The notes under the pieces: generated by a model
The model's input: only the letters and a program-made list of their open reading frames with translations
What the model was told of the DNA's origin: nothing
The model's database searches: none
Shown here: positions 17,684 through 26,359 of the stretch, piece after piece
Layout: each line of letters opens with the position of its first letter
How positions within the stretch are numbered: the first letter of the stretch is position 1
DNA from: a bacterium
GTDB taxonomy: Bacteria > Sumerlaeota > Sumerlaeia > SLMS01 > JAHLLQ01
Length of the DNA stretch: 64,000 nucleotides
Assembly (NCBI GenBank): GCA_020444065.1
Contig: JAHLLQ010000001.1
Coordinates: forward strand, 744,001 to 808,000
Reading direction: 5' to 3'
Made by a program: the position numbers and the translations under genes

Positions 17684-18001
17684 ATGGGACTTGAAGTCTG
17701 CAAGAACCACCCCGGCCGCAAGGCGGTTGGGATTTGTGCAACGTGCCATGTTCCAATCTGCCAGGAGTGCGCGGTGAAATCGCCGGCGGCGCCGAAGCAG
17801 GTTTTCTGCTCGAAGGAACACATGCAGCAGTTCATCTCCTTCGAGGAATCCGGCCGCGGGAATATCCCGAAGCTGCCAGGAAGAAGCCTGGTGAAGCGCA
17901 TCCTCTCTATGATCATCGCACTGGTCGTGATCGCGGCGATCCTCCACGTGATGGGGTGGATTCCGAAGCTGATTCCGCTTCCATTCTACGATATGTTCTG
18001 A
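17684..18001 (+). CDS. Small B-box-like zinc-binding membrane protein
   Basis: 105 residues. The N-terminal 50 residues hold paired Cys/His ligands: C-x2-H, C-x2-C, C-x4-C-x2-C and finally C-x3-H, a B-box/zinc-ribbon-like arrangement seen at the N-terminus of many bacterial membrane proteins. One hydrophobic helix (about residues 73-95, ILSMIIALVVIAAILHVMG) follows, so the zinc domain is probably cytoplasmic and tethered to the inner membrane. GGAGAG lies 5 bases before the ATG. The TGA shares its last base with the ATG of thiL, so the two are translationally coupled. Function unknown. Confidence 0.75.
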   Translation: MGLEVCKNHPGRKAVGICATCHVPICQECAVKSPAAPKQVFCSKEHMQQFISFEESGRGNIPKLPGRSLVKRILSMIIALVVIAAILHVMGWIPKLIPLPFYDMF

Positions 18002-19011
18002 TGCAGGAAAACACCACCATCGGCGAATTGGGCGAACAGGGCTTTCTTGACCTGTTTCGCGACCGATTTGCGGAGCACACAAGCGGACTGGTGCTGGGGA
18101 CGGGTGACGATGTGGCGATCACACCGGAGCCGGAGTCGGGACGGCGCTTTGTGTGGACCGTCGATACGATGGTGGAGAACACGCATTTCCGTTTCTGGGA
18201 CGATGTCTCTCCCCGAGTCATTGCGGCGAAACTGGCCGCCAGCAATCTGAGCGACCTGGCCAGCAAAGGCGCGCGGCCGTTATACGCGCTGCTTTCGCTG
18301 GGTGTGCCGTCGGCGACGCGTGTTTCTGATCTGGAGAGATTCTACGATGGCCTGGATGAAATGCTCCTCCGCTTCGGAGCCCGGCTGATCGGGGGGGATA
18401 CGGTTCGGGCAGACTCGTGGGCGCTGACGTTGACCTTGGTTGGCGATCTGAATACAGACGCGACGGTGGCCAGTCGGGATCGCGCAACACCGGGGCAAAA
18501 CATCTACGTCACCGGATGTCCCGGGGAGTCGGGCGCCGGATTCCTGGTGCTGGAGAGCGACCAGCAGGGGTGGCGGGAACGTTTCGCGGACCTTGTCGGG
18601 CGTCATCTCTCCCCCACCCCGCGCGTCGGCGAGGGTCAGGCACTGGTGGCGCAATTCGATGATCTGGCGATGCTGGATGTCAGCGATGGGATCGTGACGG
18701 ATTCGGCCCGAATCGTCCGCGCCAGCGGCGTGCGCCTGGCGCTGGAACTGGAGCGCCTTCCTATCTCGGCTAAATTGCAGGAATTCGCCACTGAGGCCGA
18801 AAACGATGCGCTAGGGCTTTTTCTGCATGGCGGCGAGGACTACGAATTGCTATTCATGACGGCAGCGGATGAATCGTCTGTCCGCGCGGCTTGCGGCGGC
18901 ACTCCGGTTCATCGAATCGGCCGGGTCGAAGCAGGCAGCGGCCTGATACTATGCGACAAGAACGGCCGCGAACACCCCATTGAGCAAAGAGGATTTGAGC
19001 ATTTCGCATGA
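18001..19011 (+). CDS. thiL: Thiamine-monophosphate kinase
   Basis: 336 residues from the ATG overlapping the upstream TGA by one base. ThiL phosphorylates thiamine monophosphate with ATP to give thiamine diphosphate, the last step of cofactor synthesis in the cytoplasm. Family motifs occur in order: GTGDDVAI, DTMVENTHFRF (usually D-x-x-VE-x-xHF), LSDLASKGARP, LIGGDTVRA, MLDVSDGIVTD and GGEDYELLF near the C-terminus. Length matches the family. It overlaps the next gene by 4 bases (ATGA). A long in-frame extension upstream (to 17734) only reads through the zinc-protein gene and is rejected. Confidence 0.95.
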   Translation: MQENTTIGELGEQGFLDLFRDRFAEHTSGLVLGTGDDVAITPEPESGRRFVWTVDTMVENTHFRFWDDVSPRVIAAKLAASNLSDLASKGARPLYALLSLGVPSATRVSDLERFYDGLDEMLLRFGARLIGGDTVRADSWALTLTLVGDLNTDATVASRDRATPGQNIYVTGCPGESGAGFLVLESDQQGWRERFADLVGRHLSPTPRVGEGQALVAQFDDLAMLDVSDGIVTDSARIVRASGVRLALELERLPISAKLQEFATEAENDALGLFLHGGEDYELLFMTAADESSVRAACGGTPVHRIGRVEAGSGLILCDKNGREHPIEQRGFEHFA

Positions 19012-19481
19012 GCGACGACCTGACCATCGAGACGCTGGATCTGCTGCAGGCAGACCTGGATGACGAGTCGCCGGAGGTTCTGGCGGCGGCGTGCGAGGCG
19101 TTGCTGGCGGCGGGTGCGCTGGATGTCGTCTGTCTGCCGATGACCATGAAGAAAGGTCGCCTTGGAACGCGGCTGGAGGTACTCGCACAACCGCAGGATT
19201 CCGCTCGCTTGATTCGAATGATGCTGACGGAGACGTCAACACTCGGAGTGCGTCGTCTGCCCGTGGAGCGCACCGCCATGGCGCGCCGATTCGCGGAAGT
19301 TGAAGTGTTCGGCGAATCGGTCCGCGTGAAAGTCGCGTTGTTGGATGGGAAACCACTGAAGGCCAAACCGGAATTTGACGATTGCCGCCGAATCGCAGGA
19401 GCCACAGGCCAGCCGGTACGCACAGTCCTGGCGGCTGCCCAGGAAGCCATTCGCCGTGCCGGTCTTCTGGATGGATCGTGA
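19008..19481 (+). CDS. Stand-alone LarC C-terminal domain (LarC2/DUF111-like)
   Basis: 157 residues matching only the C-terminal half of LarC, the CTP-dependent nickel insertase that finishes the nickel-pincer cofactor of lactate racemase. Diagnostic pieces are AGALDVVCLPMTMKKGRLGT, TLGVRR and PEFDDCRRIA (MKKGRPGT, TTLGVRR and PE-YDDCR in full-length LarC). In Lactiplantibacillus plantarum LarC is made from two frames, larC1 and larC2, by frameshifting; here no larC1 half precedes, since the upstream frame is the intact thiL, and no larB or larE is in the window. The start overlaps the thiL stop by 4 bases. Either the N-terminal half is elsewhere, or the domain has an independent role. Confidence 0.8.
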   Translation: MSDDLTIETLDLLQADLDDESPEVLAAACEALLAAGALDVVCLPMTMKKGRLGTRLEVLAQPQDSARLIRMMLTETSTLGVRRLPVERTAMARRFAEVEVFGESVRVKVALLDGKPLKAKPEFDDCRRIAGATGQPVRTVLAAAQEAIRRAGLLDGS

Positions 19482-19490
19482 GGTGCCCGG

Positions 19491-21272
19491 ATGAACCAGA
19501 GGCACCTGTCTCAAATTGTCGCTGACGTTTATCGCCTGTTTCTCCTGACAGTCCTTACGTTCCTGATCTCCGCGATCGCGTTCGCGGCGAATCCAATCGG
19601 ACTTGCGGATGATGGCCAGCCCTTGCGATGGGCGCCGGGGAGTCCAATCGTCCTGCGCCTGGATCAAGGGACGCTTGGACTCATGACCAATGAAGAGGCA
19701 GAGCAACTCGTGCGTGATGCGACCGCTGCATGGTCGGAGCACGCGGAGTTGAACATTCAGTTTGAAATCGGCAAGAAGCTCGGACGCGACGTGACGGTGG
19801 ATGACTTAGCGGAGTATGGACCGGGCGTGCTGCAAGGCTACAACTCAGTGATCTTCGACGATGATGGTTCGATCCTCCAGGCACTAGGGTATTCGTCCGG
19901 AGTCGTCGGATTGTCTGGTATTGAAAATGCCGACGCCGCTGGCCGCATCACGGAATCCTACGTGATTCTCAACGGCACTGCGATGGATGGTATCAGTGAA
20001 GCCGGCAACATCGAGGTCTCGCGCGAGGAGTTTCTGTCGATCATCGTCCACGAGTTGGGACACCTGCTGGGACTCGGACATTCCGATCTGAACGGCACTG
20101 CCGCCGGATTCGATATGGAGATCCCCGGTTACGGCGTTCCGCCAAGAGAATCGATCGAGACAATGTACTCCTACCTGACGGCCTACGGGGCGACTCCGGA
20201 ATTGGACGACCTTGCGTATCTTGCCCAACTCTATCCGGCGGATGCCCCGACATCGGCGACGCTGTTCGGCAACGTGACGAACATCGACGGAGCCGGCGTG
20301 CCGGGAATTCACATCTCTGCCCGCAGTGAGTCCGATCCATTCTTCGGCGCCGTCGGAACGATCACGGGGGCACGAACGACGCCGGTGATCGGCAGCGCAG
20401 GTGCTGGCGAGTTCGTTCTGGCAGGTCTGACACCAGGACATGGGTATTCGCTGGGCGTGACGCAAATCAAGGCGGGGAGTTTCCCGCAATTCGTGTATAC
20501 GGATTACCTGAATGTGGTCGGCACGCCGGTGTTGGGACTCTATCCTGGTCCCGACGAATATTTGAGCGATCCGGAAACGGAATTGGACACGGGAGCTCTG
20601 CCGATCTTTCTCGTCGGGCAGCCGGGCGAGATGGTCGGCCCCATCGAGTTATTGATGAATAACGTCGCGCGGGAGCGGCAAATCACGCAAACGGTCGCGA
20701 AGCTGGCTGATATTCATACTACGCCGACGGCGCAGTCTGTGCCGTATCCGGTCCTGATCGAAGGCAGCGTCTTCACGTCGGACCAGGGCGAGATCATCAT
20801 CACAACGCCGGCGGGGGCCGTGGATGACATCGAAGACTACTATCACATTGTGATCCCGGAAAATCGGCGTGCGCGGTTCATCCTGGAGGGCCAATCGGGC
20901 GGCGCGCTTACAGATTTGGACCTGTATCTCTTCCGTCCAGATTCCGGTGCACTGGCACGCTGGAGTGCAACCACCGGCAGTCGCGAGGTCACGTTCCTCT
21001 GGAACATCCCGGGCGAGTTGTTGATCGGCGTCTCGAGCTATGATCCCGGCAATGTGCCGGAGGAAACGCCGTTTCGACTATGGATCACGGACACCGAACC
21101 TGTTCGGAGCGGCCTGACGATTGCGGCGTTGGAAGACGCAACTCTCGGACAACGTGAGCTGATTCCGCTGGAGGTCGTGAACGCGGATCGCAATGAAGAT
21201 GGCGTGATCGATGGCGCGGATGTGATTCTGCAGACGATCGATCCGGCAAAGCCTCAACGGGTTCCGCAGTGA
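19491..21272 (+). CDS. Secreted matrixin-like zinc metalloprotease with dockerin-like tail
   Basis: 593 residues. A Sec signal occupies about residues 1-33 (hydrophobic run ending AIAFAAN). The catalytic motif is HELGHLLGLGH (His187, Glu188, His191, His197), the HExxHxxGxxH form of metzincins, and a plausible Met-turn follows in ETMYSYL. Downstream come a carboxypeptidase-regulatory-like beta domain (about 260-340) and a pre-peptidase C-terminal domain (about 450-540) typical of exported bacterial proteases. The C-terminus has DRNEDGVIDGADV, a dockerin/EF-hand calcium loop very like that ending the giant protein at 6313. It starts 9 bases after the larC2-like stop, and the uvrC ATG comes one base after its TGA, so a secreted protease sits in a housekeeping operon. 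Confidence 0.87.
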   Translation: MNQRHLSQIVADVYRLFLLTVLTFLISAIAFAANPIGLADDGQPLRWAPGSPIVLRLDQGTLGLMTNEEAEQLVRDATAAWSEHAELNIQFEIGKKLGRDVTVDDLAEYGPGVLQGYNSVIFDDDGSILQALGYSSGVVGLSGIENADAAGRITESYVILNGTAMDGISEAGNIEVSREEFLSIIVHELGHLLGLGHSDLNGTAAGFDMEIPGYGVPPRESIETMYSYLTAYGATPELDDLAYLAQLYPADAPTSATLFGNVTNIDGAGVPGIHISARSESDPFFGAVGTITGARTTPVIGSAGAGEFVLAGLTPGHGYSLGVTQIKAGSFPQFVYTDYLNVVGTPVLGLYPGPDEYLSDPETELDTGALPIFLVGQPGEMVGPIELLMNNVARERQITQTVAKLADIHTTPTAQSVPYPVLIEGSVFTSDQGEIIITTPAGAVDDIEDYYHIVIPENRRARFILEGQSGGALTDLDLYLFRPDSGALARWSATTGSREVTFLWNIPGELLIGVSSYDPGNVPEETPFRLWITDTEPVRSGLTIAALEDATLGQRELIPLEVVNADRNEDGVIDGADVILQTIDPAKPQRVPQ

Positions 21273-21273
21273 G

Positions 21274-23127
21274 ATGATTGAGATCACCGACGAGTTCCTG
21301 GCAACGCTGCCGACCAGCCCCGGCGTGTACCTGATGAAGGACAAGGCCGACAAGATCATCTATGTTGGCAAGGCACTGAATCTGCGCTCTCGCGTGCGAT
21401 CGTATTTCCGCGAGGCCGGCGATGAGCGATTCACGGTGCCGTTCATCCGACGGCGCGTCGCTTCCATCGAGACGATCCTGACGGACTCCGAAAAAGAAGC
21501 GCTGCTGCTGGAGAACACACTGATCAAGCGCCACAAGCCGCGCTACAATGTGAAGCTGCGCGACGATAAGACTTACATCTCACTCCGGCTGGATGTCGCA
21601 CACAAATGGCCGCGCTTGCATCGAGCACGAAAGCGCAAGCGCGGTGACAAGGCATTGTACTTCGGTCCTTATTCGAGCAGCAAATCGGTGAACGAGACGA
21701 TACGCTTTCTGCAGCGCCTGTTCCCGATTCGGTCGTGTTCGGATCGAGAGTTGGAAGGCCGCGTTCGGCCGTGCATCCTGCACCAGATCGATCGTTGCAG
21801 TGCTCCGTGCGTGGGGTTGGTCACACCGGAGCAGTACGAGAAATACGTCGAGAAGACACTGCTCTTTCTGCGCGGGCAGAAGAAGGAAGTCGTCGATCTG
21901 CTGAACGAGAAGATGGCCGAGTACAGCGAGGAGTTGCTTTTCGAAAAGGCTGCGATGGTGCGCGACAAGCTGCGTGCTCTGGAGCTGACGGCCGAGGAAG
22001 AGAAGGTCCACAGCCACAGAACGTTCGAGCAGGACGTCATCGCAATGTGTCGGCGCGGCGGAAAGATCGCCGCGGCGGTGTTGCACTTCCGGCGCGGGAA
22101 ACTCGTAGATGTGCGCACGTATCACTTCCCGGATCACGATCTGGAAGACGCGGAGGTCATGGAGGACTTCCTGTCTCGATTCTACGAGCCCCCGCGTGTT
22201 GTGCCGTCGGCCATACTAGTCTCGGCGATGCCGATGAACGAGGACTTGCTGAGGCCGATGCTTGAGGAACAGCGAGAGGGTCCTGTCGAAATCCGACAAC
22301 CCCAGCGCGGCGAGAAGCGGCGCATGATGGAGATGGCGGCACAGAATGCCGAGGCGGCACTCGAACGCGCGCTGACTGGTCAGAAGACGATGGAGGAGAC
22401 GCTCGCGAACCTGCAATCGGCACTGCATCTCGAGAAGTCACCGCGGCTGATCCAATGCTTCGATATTTCCAATCTGCAAGGCAGCTTCCCTGTCGGGTCG
22501 ATGGTGACCTTCCGCGATACGGAGCCGGAGAAGAGTCGCTATAAGCGGTTCCGCATCAAGACCGTCGAGGGGCAGAATGACTTCGCGATGATGGACGAAG
22601 TCCTGCGCCGCCAGTACGGGCGATTGAAACGCGAGGAGGGGGAATTTCCCGACCTCGTCATCATCGACGGCGGTATCGGGCAATTGAACGTGGCGCGGGA
22701 GGTGTTCGCCGACCTTGGGCTGACAAAGGACGTCCCGGTGGTGGGGCTGGCGAAGGCACGGCTGAAATCTCGCGACGGAGAACAGGTGCGGACCGAAGAG
22801 CGAATCTTCCTGCCCGGCCGCAAGAATCCCGTCACATTCCGGCGCGCGGACCCGGCGCTCCATCTGATCGAACGAATCCGGGACGAGACGCACCGGTTCG
22901 CCGTAACGTACCACCGCCTGCTGCGGTCGCGGCGGGCTCTGCGGACGGGTCTGGAGGACATCCCCGGGGTCGGTCCGAAACGTCGCGGGTTGCTGCTGAA
23001 GCGCTTCGGCAGCCTGGCGAAGATCCGCGCCGCGAGCGTAGAAGAACTGGCTGGCGTGGACGGAATTCCACCACCGATTGCCGAAGCGGTGTACCTGTTC
23101 CTGCACCCGGAAGATTCCGGGGATTAG
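21274..23127 (+). CDS. uvrC: UvrABC excinuclease subunit C
   Basis: 617 residues, the usual length. UvrC makes both incisions around a DNA lesion in nucleotide excision repair. The N-terminal GIY-YIG nuclease domain (GVY at 17-19, IYVGKA at 29-34) makes the 3' cut. A Cys-rich patch and the UVR motif (about 200-235) bind UvrB. The RNase H-like domain with DLVIIDGGIGQLN (about 460) makes the 5' cut. Tandem helix-hairpin-helix motifs (IPGVGPKRR and VDGIP) close the protein. The ATG lies one base after the protease TGA, suggesting re-initiation, and tRNA-Ser follows 49 bases downstream. Confidence 0.97.
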   Translation: MIEITDEFLATLPTSPGVYLMKDKADKIIYVGKALNLRSRVRSYFREAGDERFTVPFIRRRVASIETILTDSEKEALLLENTLIKRHKPRYNVKLRDDKTYISLRLDVAHKWPRLHRARKRKRGDKALYFGPYSSSKSVNETIRFLQRLFPIRSCSDRELEGRVRPCILHQIDRCSAPCVGLVTPEQYEKYVEKTLLFLRGQKKEVVDLLNEKMAEYSEELLFEKAAMVRDKLRALELTAEEEKVHSHRTFEQDVIAMCRRGGKIAAAVLHFRRGKLVDVRTYHFPDHDLEDAEVMEDFLSRFYEPPRVVPSAILVSAMPMNEDLLRPMLEEQREGPVEIRQPQRGEKRRMMEMAAQNAEAALERALTGQKTMEETLANLQSALHLEKSPRLIQCFDISNLQGSFPVGSMVTFRDTEPEKSRYKRFRIKTVEGQNDFAMMDEVLRRQYGRLKREEGEFPDLVIIDGGIGQLNVAREVFADLGLTKDVPVVGLAKARLKSRDGEQVRTEERIFLPGRKNPVTFRRADPALHLIERIRDETHRFAVTYHRLLRSRRALRTGLEDIPGVGPKRRGLLLKRFGSLAKIRAASVEELAGVDGIPPPIAEAVYLFLHPEDSGD

Positions 23128-23176
23128 GCCTTGACTTGCCCGCAGTCCCTCCCCAAATTGCTGCCCCTGCCGCAAC

Positions 23177-23269
<93 letters not shown>

Positions 23270-23661
23270 TATACAATACTGAAACCGTTGCACTTACAGC
23301 CTTCAAAAAAACGGTTTTGGGACCAAGTGGGACCATACAATGGAAGAAGCCCCTGGGAACAGGGGCTTTTCTCGTTTTAGCTCGTGATTATTTGCCGCCG
23401 TCTTCGCCTTACGCCGCTTTCACCGTCGCGTAAGGAACCGGGGGCATACCAACCTTGACATTCGGTGATTCTGTGGCTTGCATATTTGCCAAGACACCTT
23501 TTGATGGGGCAAGTGATAGAGGAGGGCAGCGCTGAAAATTGCCGAGACGAGTCTATCAGATACGATGCCACGCGATAGACTGACCTAACTGACAGTCGAT
23601 CCCAATAGTGACCCCGGTCAGCATTAGTTTCGTATGCCTAACCCAAAGCAGGAGAAGAGTA
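23270..23661. other. Gene-free junction between tRNA-Ser and the TIR/NYN cassette
   Basis: 392 bases with no supported gene. Besides the terminator it has a direct repeat of TGGGACCA (23318-23325 and 23328-23335) and a 7-bp hairpin CTTACGC/GCGTAAG (23408-23434). I could not find a second copy of the tRNA 3' end further right, nor an integrase gene, so integration at the tRNA is suspected from position only. Confidence 0.5.
23347..23370 (+). terminator. Rho-independent terminator downstream of tRNA-Ser
   Basis: Nine-base perfect arms (AAGCCCCTG at 23347-23355, complement at 23360-23368), a GGAA tetraloop and a following T-run make a textbook intrinsic terminator about 80 bases past the tRNA. 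It should end the uvrC/tRNA transcript. Confidence 0.9.
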
Positions 23662-24510
23662 GTGCAAAGCGAATCCGACAGGGCTGAATACGATCTAGCC
23701 ACCAAGGGCTTGGACACCTTGAAGAGATTGCTCAACGAGTTCCCGGAATCTGGGGAGCCCGCGCAGTTCAAATTGTGGCACAGATCGTTGTTCGCGATGG
23801 TTGAGTATATCTTCGGTCCTCGTTCGACGGAACTTGATGATCTGAAGACGATGGAACTGCCTTGTTACTGTCCTCCAAGGTCCACCGAGGACTCAATGTA
23901 CTATGAAGAGGACTTGGCAAAAGCAAGAACCTACATTCAGGAGCTCGTCAACGTACAGGAATACAAGATTCGGCTGTTTGCTCCGAGTACCCCTGAAAGG
24001 GCATCCTTTCCGGAAACTGCCACTGCACTTACTAGCGATGTCTTCATTGTCCACGGTCACGACAACGCTCCGAAGGAGGAAGTCGCCCGCTTTCTTGAAA
24101 AAGGTGGACTCAACGCTATCATCCTTCACGAAAAACCGAACGAAGGTAAGACCATAATCGAAAAGTTCGAGTCCAACACGGAAACAGCCTGCTTCGCTGT
24201 AATACTGCTTACCCCCGATGACGTTGGTCTGTCCAAGAAGGAGTACGATGCCAAGCCCGATAAGAACAACCCAGCGATGAATTCACGTGCCAGGCAGAAT
24301 GTCGTCTTCGAGTTCGGCTACTTCGTCGGGAAGCTGGGCAGGAGCCGCGTTTGCCCCTTGCTCGTCGATGGAGTCGAGAAGCCATCCGACATTGACGGCG
24401 TCGGATACGTCTCGCTTACGAGTGGTTGGAGAAGACTCCTTGCAAGGGAGATTGCTGCCGCAGGGGTTCCATTCAACTCCGATAGAGCATTGGGCGTGAG
24501 GGAATCCTAG
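23662..24510 (+). CDS. TIR-like domain protein (PF10137-type), putative NADase effector
   Basis: 282 residues from a GTG at 23662 with AGGAG 7 bases upstream; an in-frame GTG at 23608 has no such site. Residues 1 to about 120 form a helical domain without a clear family. The C-terminal TIR-like domain begins at DVFIVHGHDN (about 126), continues through GKTIIEKFE, whose first Glu (about 167) is in the place of the NAD-cleaving glutamate, and includes LLTPDDVG and QNVVFEFGYFVGKLGR. This is the domain used by Cap12/Pycsar-type TIR effectors that deplete NAD+ during abortive infection. Two NYN nuclease genes follow (27-bp gap, then overlap). Base composition is lower than in uvrC (26 of 60 G+C at 24121-24180, against 44 of 60 at 22921-22980). 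The defence role is inferred. Confidence 0.85.
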   Translation: MQSESDRAEYDLATKGLDTLKRLLNEFPESGEPAQFKLWHRSLFAMVEYIFGPRSTELDDLKTMELPCYCPPRSTEDSMYYEEDLAKARTYIQELVNVQEYKIRLFAPSTPERASFPETATALTSDVFIVHGHDNAPKEEVARFLEKGGLNAIILHEKPNEGKTIIEKFESNTETACFAVILLTPDDVGLSKKEYDAKPDKNNPAMNSRARQNVVFEFGYFVGKLGRSRVCPLLVDGVEKPSDIDGVGYVSLTSGWRRLLAREIAAAGVPFNSDRALGVRES

Positions 24511-24537
24511 TCTGATTCGCCTGAACTGGAGTAAGCT

Positions 24538-25113
24538 ATGCCAATGGTTGCATTGATCGACGGCGAGAACCTCACCTTTCGTTATCAGGCGATGCTTGAG
24601 GCTGAGGACGGGGACGTGCAGTATACACCATTTCCATACGTTCATCACATTCGGGACTCCTACGTTTGGTGCAATGGACTGATTCCGCCAATGCGTGTGT
24701 CAAGAGACCCCTTCCTTCGGGTTTCCTATTTCACGTCCACAAAGCAGCACAAGGTTTCGGAATTGAATCAGACGATAGCAGAACGTCATCAATGCTCCCC
24801 GGGGTGGGACGGCTGCGTGGTCCCACGAGTCTTCATCAAGAACCAACAGGACAAGAAGACGAAAGCGATCGACATCGCCATCTGCATTGAAGCGATGCAC
24901 TACATCAAAACGCAACGCTGTGAAGACATTGTCTTGGTTTCAGGAGATGGTGACTACATCCCCCTAATCAAGGAGCTGATGCGAAACGGAATCCGCGTCC
25001 ACTGCCGCGCTCTTTCCAGCGGCTGCAAAGAGGAATTGAAGTTCGTTTCTGACAGCTTCGAATACCTTGATTCCGCCCTCTTCCAGAATGCCGAGAACAA
25101 GGGGGTACGTTGA
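24538..25113 (+). CDS. NYN/PIN-like domain ribonuclease, first copy
   Basis: 191 residues, ATG with GGAG 6 bases upstream. The conserved acidic residues of the LabA/DUF88 NYN family are all present: Asp8 in VALIDGEN, Asp112 in KAIDIAI and Asp137/Asp139 in LVSGDGDY. NYN domains have a PIN-like fold and cut RNA with metal ions. A longer insert than usual (about residues 30-95) lies between the first strand and the helix that carries the second Asp. It is the second gene of the TIR cassette and overlaps its paralogue downstream. No RNA-binding domain is attached. Specific target unknown. Confidence 0.85.
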   Translation: MPMVALIDGENLTFRYQAMLEAEDGDVQYTPFPYVHHIRDSYVWCNGLIPPMRVSRDPFLRVSYFTSTKQHKVSELNQTIAERHQCSPGWDGCVVPRVFIKNQQDKKTKAIDIAICIEAMHYIKTQRCEDIVLVSGDGDYIPLIKELMRNGIRVHCRALSSGCKEELKFVSDSFEYLDSALFQNAENKGVR

Positions 25114-25649
25114 TTATGAGTCGAGGCGTTGTACTTATCGACGGTGACTACCTTCTGTCAAACTACGAGAAAATGAAGAATGACGGTTGGATCCGTGCCA
25201 GCGAGACCGTACATCACCCCGGCGAAGTTGTGTGGCACAGGGAGCTGTCTAGCATTGCCAATCGCTTGCGCGTGGAGTATTACGTACATACGGGAAAGGG
25301 GAAGTGTGAGGTGATGCGGGACTGCATCGCAGAGAGATGCATCTACGGAAAAAACGCGACATCCACGGCAACACCCATAGTGACTTGCTCTCCGATCAAG
25401 AGCACTGCGATTGATTTCTGTGTAAATGCGCTTCGCTATGCTCTCGAAAACATCTGCACCGACATAGTGCTTGTATCGGGAGACCCCGATTACCTGCCGT
25501 TGATGGAAGAACTCAAACGCTTGGGGATGCGCGTTCACGCTCGGTTCTTCGATTGCGGGACGATTGACCCACGCTTTCACTCCATTCCCGATACATTCAC
25601 TCCGCTGGAGCGGATTCTCTTCAGCGGAAGTCCACTGCCCCAAAAGTAG
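25110..25649 (+). CDS. NYN/PIN-like domain ribonuclease, second copy
   Basis: 179 residues if the TTG at 25110 is used; it overlaps the previous stop by 4 bases and has AGGGGG close upstream. The ATG at 25116 is the alternative. It is paralogous to its neighbour, with Asp11/Asp13 in LIDGDY, Asp102 in TAIDFCV and Asp125/Asp127 in LVSGDPDY, so the catalytic set is intact. The middle region differs clearly from the first copy, suggesting an old duplication and perhaps a heterodimer. It ends the TIR-NYN-NYN unit; about 700 gene-free bases follow. Confidence 0.83.
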   Translation: MIMSRGVVLIDGDYLLSNYEKMKNDGWIRASETVHHPGEVVWHRELSSIANRLRVEYYVHTGKGKCEVMRDCIAERCIYGKNATSTATPIVTCSPIKSTAIDFCVNALRYALENICTDIVLVSGDPDYLPLMEELKRLGMRVHARFFDCGTIDPRFHSIPDTFTPLERILFSGSPLPQK

Positions 25650-26191
25650 GGACGCAGGACGTAATTGGGCGCACTTCTGGCAGTAGCCACCTCGGAGGGT
25701 GAGGAACTCAGTCAAAAGCGATTCTGACAGCAGAGAAGGCTCCCAAGCCGGAGGGCGTTTAGCTTGGGAGCCCCAAGAGGGCGTTTGCCCGGTGCAGTAG
25801 GACTGCTATCAACCCTTCTGCTTTGATTTACGAAGAAGGTCTTCGTCTGACAGGTCTGCCTTCGCCAGCACAGGCACCTTGGTAATAAATTCGCGCATCT
25901 TAGCTATGATGCTCTCCCCTTTTCTGTGCTAACGGGGATGTTAGCTTTTCGCGGTTTGGGGCCGACCAGGGATGTGCCCGAGTCGGCCGACTTCCGCCGG
26001 AACATGGTTCCCGAGGGTACCGCGCGACCACACTTCGTTGTAGTCCTTGCATCGGGCTTCCACCTTCCCCCGCGCATCTGCCAGCGATAAGAATCAGTGG
26101 ATGTTCAAGGACTTCCCCCTCAGGTGTTGCCAATATCCCAGATGACTGGCGGTCGGTACGGAATTCGTAGAAGCTCATCACATCAAATCTT
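25650..26191. other. Gene-free region downstream of the NYN pair, with a strong hairpin
   Basis: No convincing gene. A perfect 11-bp stem, GGCTCCCAAGC (25738-25748) with its complement at 25762-25772, has no T-tract. GAGGGCGTTT is repeated at 25751-25760 and 25777-25786, and GGGC-GTTT-GCCC (25779-25790) can form a second small hairpin. A further 6-bp hairpin CGAAGA/TCTTCG is at 25831-25845. The first could end the cassette's transcript or belong to a structured RNA. A 93-codon minus-strand frame at 25900-26181 has no recognisable features. Confidence 0.5.
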
Positions 26192-26221
26192 TTGACACGA
26201 GTGAAGTAACGGATGGATACT
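26192..26221 (+). promoter_or_regulatory. Candidate sigma-70 promoter of the LacI-type gene
   Basis: TTGACA (26192-26197, perfect -35) is followed after 18 bases by GATACT (26216-26221, four of six to the -10 consensus). It lies about 150 bases before the regulator's ATG. Confidence 0.4.
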
Positions 26222-26359
26222 CCAGCGCCATGGGAATTGGCGAGAGCGACTGACCTGCTTTGAAAGCGAGGAGTGGGGACCAGAACTCTGTGAATACATG
26301 ACTTAGGCGCATCTCTGATGTGCTGTTGGTGGAGAAAGCCTCGGTGACTTGGTGTGGGA

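Noticed and set aside
17734-18000. In-frame upstream extension of thiL
   Set aside because: It overlaps the zinc-domain membrane protein in another frame; ThiL homology begins right at the ATG at 18001.
25900-26181. A 93-codon minus-strand frame between the NYN genes and the regulator
   Set aside because: No recognisable domain, no good ribosome site and a composition like non-coding DNA; possibly remnant sequence, but not supportable as a gene.
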